From positions 1-64,000 of the forward strand of contig CAZLTN010000014.1 in assembly GCA_964562455.1 (NCBI GenBank): a stretch of 64,000 bases of DNA, read 5' to 3'. Position numbers and translations under genes: made by a program. Below the pieces are notes generated by a model that was not told the origin of the DNA, made no database searches, and saw only the letters and a program-made list of their open reading frames with translations. The DNA comes from Ravibacter sp964562455 (GTDB lineage Bacteria > Bacteroidota > Bacteroidia > Cytophagales > Spirosomataceae). Shown piece by piece: positions 51,392-59,701 of this stretch; positions within the stretch are counted from its first letter, which is position 1, and every line of letters begins with the position of its first letter.

Positions 51392-52293
51392 CCTTTCCTG
51401 GAAATCCCGAGCCTGTGCCTCAGGTATGCAAAGTCCATGTCTGTCAACAGGTATAGCGCTTTTCTCGCCCGGATGCAAAGATACCTGATTTTTGCCGGAA
51501 CTCGTTGCTTTAGTTTCCCGGCATATTCCTCGTGTATTTTCCTGTGCTCCTCCCGGCCTACATCGGCAATCGTAGAGGACTTGGCGCTTTCATGGACCCT
51601 CAGGGCGCCAAGGAGTCCCTGTACACGCCCGGCTATTGCGCCGGGAGCGGAGGTATAGCGGGTAATAAATTCGTAGTCGAATGCGAACCGGTAGCTTTCA
51701 TCAAACAGCCCGTACCGTTTTACGAGATCCAGCCTGAAAAAAAGCGATTGATTATGCATCTGCATTCCCTCCCATACCTGGCTTGTGAGGCTGAAGGGAA
51801 TTGTCTTCAGCAGCTCGGTAACCCGGTCTTGCTGGTCGATGAGATACAGGTCGCCATATAGAATGTCTGCCCGCTTTCCGGGCCTGCCCGACGCCTTTGC
51901 AAAGTTCAGGAAGGTGTCAGGGAAATAAACGTCATCCGAGTTCTGGAAAGCGACCCATTCGCCGGTGGCTTTTCTCAGCCCTTTATTGAGAGCGTCTACC
52001 TGTCCTTTGTCCTTCTCGCTGACCCAGTACGTGATGTGTTTTTCATATTTCCGGATCACTTCGACGCTTCGGTCGGTGGAGCCTCCGTCAATGATGAGGT
52101 ACTCCAGGTTCGGGTAACCCTGGTTGAGTACGCTCAGGATCGTTCTTTCGAGGAATTCGGCCTGGTTGTAGGATGGGGTAATAATAGTCAGCCTGGGAGT
52201 GGAAATGCCGGTGTAATCGGGCATTTCGGAACCGGCGTACAACCTGCTGACAAATGCTTTTAACTTTTCGGTACTGGTTTGTAAAGGCTCCAT
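51388..52293 (-). CDS. GT2 family glycosyltransferase
   Basis: GT-A glycosyltransferase of 301 residues. Motifs: LTIITPSYNQAEFLERTILS, YLIIDGGSTDRSVEVI, GQVDALNKGLRKATGEWVAF and the metal motif QNSDDVYFPDT. The C-terminus is basic and helical (RYLCIRARKALYLL). The ATG at 52291-52293 is preferred; a TTG five codons earlier would overlap the upstream gene's stop at 52298. It is followed by the Wzy/WaaL-like gene with a 4-base overlap. Confidence 0.9.
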   Translation of the reverse strand: MEPLQTSTEKLKAFVSRLYAGSEMPDYTGISTPRLTIITPSYNQAEFLERTILSVLNQGYPNLEYLIIDGGSTDRSVEVIRKYEKHITYWVSEKDKGQVDALNKGLRKATGEWVAFQNSDDVYFPDTFLNFAKASGRPGKRADILYGDLYLIDQQDRVTELLKTIPFSLTSQVWEGMQMHNQSLFFRLDLVKRYGLFDESYRFAFDYEFITRYTSAPGAIAGRVQGLLGALRVHESAKSSTIADVGREEHRKIHEEYAGKLKQRVPAKIRYLCIRARKALYLLTDMDFAYLRHRLGISRKG

Positions 52294-52297
52294 CAGG

Positions 52298-53254
52298 CTA
52301 AATTTCAAATTGGTCTATCAGGTCTGTCAGGCCGTCGAGTTTCGATTTTACCGATCTTCTGAAATTACGTACGGAAGAAATGGAAGCGGGCTGCCCGTAT
52401 GCGGCATTGCCAGGTAAGCTGAACTCCTTCAGTGTTTCAAGGTTCTTACGGTAGCCCCCGAGAAGGGAAGCCCATCCGCTGCGACCGGCTACCAGCGCTG
52501 TATGATCCGACCATACCGGATGATACCCGTACAGGCCGGCGAAATCTACGGTATATGCATGTTCCCCGTTTATGACCGGAACGGTATTTTCCAGCTTCAC
52601 AGGATAAAGAAGACAGTTATGTAATCCGATGTGCCAGAGCGGGTCTCTTATTACGAGCGAGCGGGCAACGAGTATGGGAGCGTAGTTAAGCCACAACTGA
52701 TCGAGACACATCCCGTTGCAAAGATCAAATGAAGCGCGGTCGATAGTCCTGATGCTCCACCAATCCAGCAGGTTTTTGACGCTTTCGGAGCGCCGGGCTA
52801 TCCAGGCATTGGAGTGGAACATCCCGATATTGAGTATCCGTTTGTCGTCAAGATTATGGGATGCGGGCAGGCGTTCAACGATATGGGGAGTGAGTAAAAG
52901 GTCTTTCCCGGGATCAAAAAGGTGTTCGAATGAGCGGTACACCATTGTCGTAGGCGCCAGGAATACCAGGTTGGAAATATCGGGCTTGTGTTCGAGGAGG
53001 TGCCTGGCAAACCACGGCCTCAGCGCGTGTACCAGTTCAAAGTCATAATAGAGCCCGCTCATTTGAGGAAGCTGAGGCAGGTCCAGGTCAGAAACCGGGA
53101 TAATCTCTATTCCGGCCGGAACAGCGGGCAGGTTGACCTCATCGGCCCACCCGATTATAAACGAAGCTCCTTTATGATGCTCCCGGATACTTTTCCCCAA
53201 GGCTATTGCCCCGGGAAGCTGGTGTCGGTTGCAAACTGTGAAAAATGCCGTCAA
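52298..53254 (-). CDS. Glycosyltransferase-like protein, paralogue lacking the DxD motif
   Basis: Protein of 318 residues related to the glycosyltransferase encoded at 53947-54930: both start with a short beta strand (MTAFFTVCN versus MTIAFTICS), share ALGKSI/TLGESL and share NG-x3-DQ-x-W-x-N in the second half. Where the paralogue has YFDPDIIVF (metal-binding DPD at 104-106) this protein has FLAPTTMVY at 98-106, with no acidic pair. It may be inactive, metal-independent or a regulatory partner. The start codon is TTG at 53252-53254; no upstream ATG exists before the in-frame stop. It lies 30 bases after the DUF5672 gene. Confidence 0.75.
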   Translation of the reverse strand: MTAFFTVCNRHQLPGAIALGKSIREHHKGASFIIGWADEVNLPAVPAGIEIIPVSDLDLPQLPQMSGLYYDFELVHALRPWFARHLLEHKPDISNLVFLAPTTMVYRSFEHLFDPGKDLLLTPHIVERLPASHNLDDKRILNIGMFHSNAWIARRSESVKNLLDWWSIRTIDRASFDLCNGMCLDQLWLNYAPILVARSLVIRDPLWHIGLHNCLLYPVKLENTVPVINGEHAYTVDFAGLYGYHPVWSDHTALVAGRSGWASLLGGYRKNLETLKEFSLPGNAAYGQPASISSVRNFRRSVKSKLDGLTDLIDQFEI

Positions 53255-53284
53255 CGCAAAATAGGTGTTAACTGTGATGTTTCT

Positions 53285-53947
53285 TTATTGCTCCTGCGCC
53301 TTAAGCCATTGACTGTGGGCTGCGGAATGAATATCAAAGCCTGTAAGCGCAAAGGGTAATTCCTGGTATCCGGGCGCTGCCGGATAATGCGCTAAAGGCT
53401 GGGAAAAATACGCCGATACGATCCTGGTCGGGCTTCTCAGCGAAGGCCAGATCCCTTTGGATTTTTTCTCCCAGAAAGGGTGATCGCCTGCCACCGTCCC
53501 GTTTCCGGACAAAAACCGGTGGACCTCTCTCCTGCTTTTTTTGGTGTGTGAGAGAAACCTGTCCACGTTCCGCAAAGATAACCGGCCGCCGTTACCGGCG
53601 ATATAGTCGTAGCCTTGCTTGCACCAGTAATGAAGCTGGTTTTTAACGATGAACGAAGCCGGCTCAAAAAGCAGTATGTATTCAGCCCAGCCAAATATAT
53701 CATAAAAATCTTCCTTCAGGGTCAGCGAGGCGCAGCTCTTCCCGTCGTTAAAAAAGGATGTATCGAATTTATAGACTGTGCACCCGGGGAATTCTGCCTT
53801 CAAAGCATTTTCATCCATACCGTCGGGGCCCACGAAAACGAACGAAAATCCGGGCAGCTCCTGCCAGGCACGCCGGATGAGCGCCAGCTCCATAGCATGC
53901 AGGCTTTCCCCTGGAAAAGGTATTACTATAGCAGCCAGCTCCCGCAT
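53285..53947 (-). CDS. DUF5672 family protein (glycosyltransferase-associated)
   Basis: Protein of 220 residues matching DUF5672: DFYDIFGWAEYILLFEPASF, YDYIAGNGGRLSLRNVDRF and the C-terminal ELPFALTGFDIHS. The GNGG-x-SLR segment resembles the acceptor region of GT-A transferases, and members are often encoded in polysaccharide clusters. Whether it transfers sugar is not established. Its ATG overlaps the stop of the upstream glycosyltransferase gene (TGATG at 53945-53949). Confidence 0.78.
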   Translation of the reverse strand: MRELAAIVIPFPGESLHAMELALIRRAWQELPGFSFVFVGPDGMDENALKAEFPGCTVYKFDTSFFNDGKSCASLTLKEDFYDIFGWAEYILLFEPASFIVKNQLHYWCKQGYDYIAGNGGRLSLRNVDRFLSHTKKSRREVHRFLSGNGTVAGDHPFWEKKSKGIWPSLRSPTRIVSAYFSQPLAHYPAAPGYQELPFALTGFDIHSAAHSQWLKAQEQ

Positions 53948-54930
53948 CAGATGGTATCAAAGACGTTTGCCAGGTATTGAAGCGGGGTCTTAAGGGCTTT
54001 CCTGACCCGCTGATAGCGGAGTATCCTGGCCGGCTTGATATAGGCGCAGGGAAAATGCCTGTAATATTCCTGCCCGTTGGCCAGTAGTCTTTCTCCGTAA
54101 TAAGCGAAAAGCCCATGCAGGTCGGGTCTTTCCTTTATATCGAAACGATCCTGGTATTTGGACAGGACTTCGGGCCTGGCCGGGTCATAGCCGCTGTAAT
54201 GGAAGAAAACCAGGGGCGACGCTTCGTTGACATAATATGCGCCCGATTGCTTGCTGAATGTCCTTTCATGGAGGTTCCAGTAGGCTGCGTTATAGCCCGG
54301 ATCCCTTTCGATATGGACATTCTCCAGGAAGACCGGCAAGAAATTCATCCAGTTCTGATCGACGAACAGGCCGTTGCAGAGCGCGATAAGACATTCATGC
54401 CGCAGTTTGTCTTCCCACCATTTTACAAACCCGATACTCTTTTCGGTTTTCCGGAAGGCTACGAACCCGAGGTTGTAAATCCCGGTATTGAGATGATGCA
54501 GCTCGTTGGGCGTCTTCCGGTCGTTAACAGGAGTCAGGACATGTGGGGTAAGCACCGCTTCCGCCGTATCCAGCTTCTGAAGCAATGAAGTAAGTGGGGT
54601 AAATACGATGATATCCGGGTCGAAATAGATTACTTTGTCGGCTTCCGGGTAATTTTTCCAGAAATAAGTAAAGTAGAAAGGCTTTACTGCGGTATTCAGC
54701 TCGGTGATATTGTATCTGTCGCACATTTCCGCGAATCCCCCGATACCGATCTGGTGTATTTCGATCAGCGAAAACGCAGGCTGATGAGCCGGGTCAAAGC
54801 TGATATTGTCCAGCCGGTCTACAAGTCCAACAAAAAAAGTAATGTCAGGATTGGTAGCTTTGAGGGATTCTCCCAGAGTTTGTGCTTGTGCCAGGTAATT
54901 GATGGAACAAATCGTAAATGCAATGGTCAT
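53947..54930 (-). CDS. Glycosyltransferase, GT8-like with DPD motif
   Basis: Protein of 327 residues with a GT-A fold like that of GT8-type enzymes: KVIYFDPDIIVFTPL (DPD at 104-106 binds metal and nucleotide sugar), LNTGIYNLGFVAFRK, CNGLFVDQNWMNFLPVF and VFFHYSGYDPARPEV near the C-terminus. The acceptor and donor are unknown. It starts with an ATGA overlap (54927-54930) with the upstream GT4 gene and has a close DxD-less paralogue two genes downstream, which suggests duplication inside the operon. Confidence 0.82.
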   Translation of the reverse strand: MTIAFTICSINYLAQAQTLGESLKATNPDITFFVGLVDRLDNISFDPAHQPAFSLIEIHQIGIGGFAEMCDRYNITELNTAVKPFYFTYFWKNYPEADKVIYFDPDIIVFTPLTSLLQKLDTAEAVLTPHVLTPVNDRKTPNELHHLNTGIYNLGFVAFRKTEKSIGFVKWWEDKLRHECLIALCNGLFVDQNWMNFLPVFLENVHIERDPGYNAAYWNLHERTFSKQSGAYYVNEASPLVFFHYSGYDPARPEVLSKYQDRFDIKERPDLHGLFAYYGERLLANGQEYYRHFPCAYIKPARILRYQRVRKALKTPLQYLANVFDTI

Positions 54931-56147
54931 TGATCCAGCGTTTCAGAAAGGGGCAAATTTAGGTACTTTTGGATGATTGCCATGATCCTTTCGATACTTA
55001 AACCTGTTTTGTGCCTTTCAAGCACTTTCTTTCTGCCTTTCCGGCCGAGCAGCACCCTTTCGCCCGGATCGAGGATAAGCCGGATAATCGCTTCGGATGC
55101 AGCGGGTATATCCATGTAGGGGACGGTCCTTCCGGCATCGTTGGCGATCAGTTCGGGAGCTCCTCCCGCTCCCTGGAAGCAGATGACCGGCGTTTCATTG
55201 AGCGCAGCCTCCATCACGACCAGCGGGTAGGGGTCTTCCCTTGAGGAAAGCAGCAGGATATCGAAGCGGCTGATGAAGTCAAGCGCGCGTGAAGTCGGGG
55301 GAATTAAGATAATCCGCTCAGACAGCCCCATGCGCCTGATATCCGTTTCGATCAGTTGGTAAATGGCATGCTGTTTACCTGCGCCTACCCAAACAAAGTA
55401 CACAGGAAGCGGGCTGGTCTTTTCAATGACCAGCCTGGCTATCCAGTTAAAGATATCGTTGCCCTTTCGCCATTCCGCATTCCCGCAACCACCTACTACG
55501 ATGGCATCTTCCGGGATCGCGTACTCTTGTTCAAGAAGATTGCGCCGTGCTTTCTGAAAATTGGCATCGATGTAATCATGATCGATCAGGGTGAGAATAC
55601 TGACCGAGTCTTCCGGAAAATCAAAATCATGGATATAGTAGTCGGCGACTGCCTGTGCAACGGCTATAAGATGGTCTGTTTTTTTGAGAAGAAACTCCAG
55701 CTCATTCCGCTTGGAGTACATATTGGCAGACATCTCGAGCTCGTGGGCAAACAGTACTACCGGGATATGATGCAGGAAATCGAGCTCATTGTAATAAATA
55801 CCGGCGTTTGCAATGGAGTTGATAAATACCAGCCCGATGTTTTCGGGGTTCAGCCGTTCTCTCAGCAGTTGCCTTCTTTTTTTATCGGAGAGCCGGGTAA
55901 GCGTATCGATAAGACCGAATTTGCAAAGCACTTTATCGCTGAGACGGCTTACAACATATTTCGGAGGCTCGGGTAGCCTGATGGTCGGTACTACTTCCTC
56001 GAATTCTTTCTCCACCACGCCATCGCCGCAAAGCAGAAGCTCCATCGGGATGTTCTTCTGTTTCAATATCTTCAAGAGCTGAAGCAGCAAAAGCTGGCTT
56101 CCCGCCCTGTTTGCATCATGACTGATAAATAGGATTTTCTTTTGCAT
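54927..56147 (-). CDS. GT4 family glycosyltransferase
   Basis: GT-B fold glycosyltransferase of 406 residues. The N-terminus is MQKKILFISHDANRAGSQ with LLLQLLKIL, then VVLFAHELEMSANMYSKRNE; the C-terminal domain has VVGGCGNAEWRKGNDIFNWI, LLLSSREDPYPLVVMEAALN (E-x7-E) and GAGGAPELIANDAGRTVPY. Family GT4 retaining enzyme; donor unknown. It is separated from the upstream acyltransferase by 53 bases. Confidence 0.92.
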   Translation of the reverse strand: MQKKILFISHDANRAGSQLLLLQLLKILKQKNIPMELLLCGDGVVEKEFEEVVPTIRLPEPPKYVVSRLSDKVLCKFGLIDTLTRLSDKKRRQLLRERLNPENIGLVFINSIANAGIYYNELDFLHHIPVVLFAHELEMSANMYSKRNELEFLLKKTDHLIAVAQAVADYYIHDFDFPEDSVSILTLIDHDYIDANFQKARRNLLEQEYAIPEDAIVVGGCGNAEWRKGNDIFNWIARLVIEKTSPLPVYFVWVGAGKQHAIYQLIETDIRRMGLSERIILIPPTSRALDFISRFDILLLSSREDPYPLVVMEAALNETPVICFQGAGGAPELIANDAGRTVPYMDIPAASEAIIRLILDPGERVLLGRKGRKKVLERHKTGLSIERIMAIIQKYLNLPLSETLDQ

Positions 56148-56200
56148 GCTTCAGGTTATTTCAGCCCATCCGTTTTTGCAGAGAAGGACTGAAACGGGGG

Positions 56201-56860
56201 TTAATAAGCCTCGTAACTAAGTTTGCCGGGTACTCGTTTGGCAGGGTTGCCTACATAGATCCCCCATTCTTCGGAATCTTTATTCAGCGAAGATGCCATG
56301 CCGAGCAATGTTCCCTCTGCAATATTTGTATAGTCTTTAACAGTAGCGTTCACCCCAAAAAAACTGTAAGAATGAACATGACAGTGCCCCGAGAGCACCA
56401 CCTGTGAAGTGAAGAATACATGATCGTCGATCCGACCATGATGACCGATATGGTTCCCGCTCCACAACACTACATTATTGCCGATAGTAGTAAACGGTTG
56501 GATTGTGTTGTCTTCCAGGATGAAACAATTTTCACCGATAAGCGAGCGGTCATAAACGGTAGCGCGGGAGCTTATGTAGGATATGAATGAATATCCTTTA
56601 GCTTTAGCTTCCATGTATACCTTTTCCCTGTTGCGGTTCATATTACGGGCTGTCATGGGTATAAAAAAACTGTAGCCGGAGGGAGGGAACAGTTTTTCGA
56701 CATCTTCAAATGCTACAACAGGAAGCCCTTTAAACCGGCTTTCCTCAATATATTCCCGATTAACGGCAAATGCTGCCACATTGTGTTCAGAATCATTCTC
56801 CAAATAAAAATGCGCCAGCTCTGCAGTGTCCAGTACCCCGAAAATAATCACGTCAGCCAT
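56201..56860 (-). CDS. NeuD/PglD-like sugar O- or N-acyltransferase
   Basis: Protein of 219 residues of the NeuD/PglD type: an N-terminal nucleotide-sugar-binding Rossmann-like domain (MADVIIFGVLDTAELAHFYL) and a C-terminal left-handed beta-helix (about 100-205: SLIGENCFILEDNTIQPFTT, VVLWSGNHIGHHGRIDDHVF with a likely catalytic His, and GIYVGNPAKRVPGKLS). Such enzymes acetylate amino sugars made by DegT-type aminotransferases; a DegT gene is nearby at 59702-60793. The WbqC gene is 71 bases upstream. Confidence 0.87.
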   Translation of the reverse strand: MADVIIFGVLDTAELAHFYLENDSEHNVAAFAVNREYIEESRFKGLPVVAFEDVEKLFPPSGYSFFIPMTARNMNRNREKVYMEAKAKGYSFISYISSRATVYDRSLIGENCFILEDNTIQPFTTIGNNVVLWSGNHIGHHGRIDDHVFFTSQVVLSGHCHVHSYSFFGVNATVKDYTNIAEGTLLGMASSLNKDSEEWGIYVGNPAKRVPGKLSYEAY

Positions 56861-56931
56861 TTGAGAGCCTTTTCAAAAGATGTGGTTATAAAACAAGCAA
56901 ACTTGTAGAATTTCTTTTAGAATAGCAATAA

Positions 56932-57630
56932 TTATACCAGTTCATACTGGTTCAGCAGCTCATTTGTCTTCCCGATGTCGTTAAACATCAGCACATCCAG
57001 TATCGAGAGCCCCGGAACAAAGGGATCCCGGTATTGGGGATAGGGTACAAGGCCCGCTTTGAGAAAGGATAGCTGTACATTCTCCTTTGCGAAATTGTCC
57101 TTATCGTACAGTGCAATGCCGCCTTGGGGATTAATATAGTGGGTGGCGTTTTCAAGACGGCATATATCCAGTATCCGCTCTTCCCTTTTCAACTGTCCGT
57201 TCCGGTAAATGGTCGACGAAGGGATAAGCTGTGTATCGATACCGAGATAGCGGCTGATCCGGGTGAGGGAATAGTAGCAAAAATCCCCGATGTTTTGTGG
57301 CGTATATGCCACGATATCGAGAAAAAGAGGGAATACTGTGTCGAATTGGGGGGCTTTTTTATAGGATTGTTCTACGGTCCTGGTCAGCTTCTTTTGCCAG
57401 GAACTATCGTCGCTGAGCCCGACTTCGTAAATCAGTTTATTCTGGCTGGCGTCTTTAAGGGGTATTGTAAACAGTGAAGCCTGACCGTTTACAAGCAGGT
57501 TGTTCCTGTTGATGTAGCCCCTGCTGATGAAGTTTACGTCGTCGTAGAGAACAAATTTATCAACCGCTTTAAGAAGCTGGAAATAACCGATATAAGGCAG
57601 GAAATAGGGTTGCATAATAGCGAGTACCAT
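56932..57630 (-). CDS. WbqC family protein
   Basis: Protein of 232 residues matching WbqC: MVLAIMQPYFLPYIGYFQLL at the N-terminus, FVLYDDVNFISRGYINRNNL, FTIPLKDASQNKLI, and YINPQGGIALYDKDNF. The ATG at 57628-57630 is preferred to a GTG two codons earlier. WbqC-like proteins sit in O-antigen clusters and have been linked to amino-sugar modification; the reaction is not known to me. It lies between the GT-C membrane protein and the NeuD-like acyltransferase. Confidence 0.87.
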   Translation of the reverse strand: MVLAIMQPYFLPYIGYFQLLKAVDKFVLYDDVNFISRGYINRNNLLVNGQASLFTIPLKDASQNKLIYEVGLSDDSSWQKKLTRTVEQSYKKAPQFDTVFPLFLDIVAYTPQNIGDFCYYSLTRISRYLGIDTQLIPSSTIYRNGQLKREERILDICRLENATHYINPQGGIALYDKDNFAKENVQLSFLKAGLVPYPQYRDPFVPGLSILDVLMFNDIGKTNELLNQYELV

Positions 57631-57662
57631 CGTCACAGTCTTTACGGCAGGGGAACCGGGCG

Positions 57663-59690
57663 TTATTTCAGTTTTCTTAAATAGTAGTCTTCCGCCCTGA
57701 CAATCATGTTTTTCATAGTTGTATCAGTTCCCAGGCGGATATCTCCCGGTGCGGGGGGGATGACATTTTTGGAGAAGAAGAGATAGTCGGCTTCTTCGGG
57801 AATGGGCTGAAGCCCCTTTTCGAAAGGATTGATCGAAATCAGCTTTCGGGTCAGCTTTCGTCCGTACAGCGGGTATTCAAAGTCGTCATTGATGGTCCCC
57901 AGCGCTACGGTTGCGTCCTGAGGTACCAGCGAATCGAACCTGGCGTAGGCCAGATAGGTGTCAGGTCGTGAAAATGTTTGCATTTTGATCCTGTCTGCCG
58001 TGAAAGCCGATTCGTAACCGTACGCAGGGAACGGCAGGCACCGGATATTCAGGAACACCGTCATGATGGCCGACACACAGGCTGTGAACACGATGATACC
58101 CACGTAACCCTTCCAGATCGCCCTTTTAGGCCTTAAAATAGAAAGGCTGTGCGTAGAAAAAAGGAGCAGGAGAAAGAGCACTCCGAATACCCCGCTCTCG
58201 ACAAAATACCGTCCTTTGAAAGGGTCGTACGGGGCGGAGTAGGATAAAGCAAGAAGATGGAGAACAAACGCTACTGCAAGGAACCAGTGAGGGCGCGACC
58301 ATACGATCCTCAACAGTGCCAGCAGGATAAGCGGCAGTATCAATGCAAACCCGAAAACTCCCCAATAAGGATTTGCGTTGTAAAATTCAAACCTCCGCTG
58401 GAACGAAAACGGCACGATAGAAAAATCAATTTCTTCGTCCAGGCGCATTTTGAGTTTGTCCTCAAGAAAAACAAGCGGTTTCCGGACCGTTTTGTTCAGA
58501 TCATATCCCCACTGGGCATTCCGGAGGCCATCCAGGTTTGCAAAGTCATACAGGTACCGTACGACATTCCGGCTTCCCTGCTCAAAGAGGTTACCGGGAG
58601 AGCCTGCACGTTCTACCGACTGGTGCCTCAACGCAGTAGGCGGGCCTATCGGGTGGCCGAAAACGCGGAGGTTTGTAATATACCCGGTGGGGAGGGTATA
58701 AACGGCTGCGGCGATGGCAATGCCCAGTGCCAGGCGTAAAAACCGGTTCCTGAAAGTCGTAAAGTCAGGCGACAGGAACACCGTGTAGAGCATGACGACA
58801 AATATCGACGGGAACAGCAATACAAATGTGATCTTATGGCCCAGCGCAATCGCAAATGCCATACCTGCCAGGTAGAGGTACCGGTCTGATTTGGTTGCGT
58901 GAAAAGAGAAAAGGAAATAGAGCAGACACGACAGGTAAGCGGTAAGGACGACATCCGTTTCTGTTGTTACGGCCTGCATAAGGAAGTCAAGGAAAAGGCT
59001 GTAGCTTAATGCGCAGAAAAGGCTTGCGGTGAAGCTTCGCCCTATTCGCTGGGCGCATCCGAAAACGGCAACGATAGTGATCCAGTAGGAAGCGTGGTGA
59101 ATGAGCTTGAATGCATTTTCAATTTTCCCGCTGATCAGGTAGGTGAAAATATGAATGCCGGTTACACTTTTCGGATAGGTATCCATATTCCAGTTTGTAC
59201 CCCCGAAATGCGCCATATTGCCGTGCTGTATATAGCGCAGCGGTCGGTTGAGGTGGCCTGTCATACTGTCCCATTCGTTGGGCACGGTAAAGAAGACCAG
59301 CGCAAGGTTGGTGGCGGCGATGAGGGCCAGTGTCCCGATCAGGAGGATAAAAAGTATTTTGAGATAAGGAGAAAGCCCCGAAAACCAGGAAATTATCATC
59401 CCGGTTCTTTCGGAGAATACATCCCGCATCGAGAAAGCCGGCGCCGGGCAAATCCTGCTCCACAGGGAGTAGTGTATGCCAATGGCCAGGTAAACCCCCG
59501 CTATCCATGCCCAGGTCTGGGCGGTAAGGTTAAGCGGAGAGAGAAGAAAGCCGACAGGAATGATGCTTCCGGCAAAGAGCAGGAAACAGATAATGAAAAA
59601 TTCGGAAACAGACGGCCCCGAGATCCGTTTGGCAGTGATGCCGATCAGGACAATAAACAGGAGGAAAGCTAGCCAGTAAACAACAATCAT
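57663..59690 (-). CDS. GT-C type membrane glycosyltransferase-like protein
   Basis: Large polytopic membrane protein of 675 residues, about twelve to thirteen segments and a C-terminal periplasmic domain (about 570-675). The first large periplasmic loop carries PNEWDSMTGHLNRPLRYIQH, an acidic pair as in GT-C enzymes (PMT/ArnT-like) that use polyprenyl-phosphate sugars. SVTGIHIFTYLISGKIENAF and LALGHKITFVLLFP are typical of this broad group. Substrate and acceptor unknown. The polyprenyl-phosphate-mannose synthase at 17397-18164 could supply a donor, but that is speculation. It starts 11 bases after the DegT gene. Confidence 0.78.
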   Translation of the reverse strand: MIVVYWLAFLLFIVLIGITAKRISGPSVSEFFIICFLLFAGSIIPVGFLLSPLNLTAQTWAWIAGVYLAIGIHYSLWSRICPAPAFSMRDVFSERTGMIISWFSGLSPYLKILFILLIGTLALIAATNLALVFFTVPNEWDSMTGHLNRPLRYIQHGNMAHFGGTNWNMDTYPKSVTGIHIFTYLISGKIENAFKLIHHASYWITIVAVFGCAQRIGRSFTASLFCALSYSLFLDFLMQAVTTETDVVLTAYLSCLLYFLFSFHATKSDRYLYLAGMAFAIALGHKITFVLLFPSIFVVMLYTVFLSPDFTTFRNRFLRLALGIAIAAAVYTLPTGYITNLRVFGHPIGPPTALRHQSVERAGSPGNLFEQGSRNVVRYLYDFANLDGLRNAQWGYDLNKTVRKPLVFLEDKLKMRLDEEIDFSIVPFSFQRRFEFYNANPYWGVFGFALILPLILLALLRIVWSRPHWFLAVAFVLHLLALSYSAPYDPFKGRYFVESGVFGVLFLLLLFSTHSLSILRPKRAIWKGYVGIIVFTACVSAIMTVFLNIRCLPFPAYGYESAFTADRIKMQTFSRPDTYLAYARFDSLVPQDATVALGTINDDFEYPLYGRKLTRKLISINPFEKGLQPIPEEADYLFFSKNVIPPAPGDIRLGTDTTMKNMIVRAEDYYLRKLK

Positions 59691-59701
59691 TGCTAAGACC
59701 T

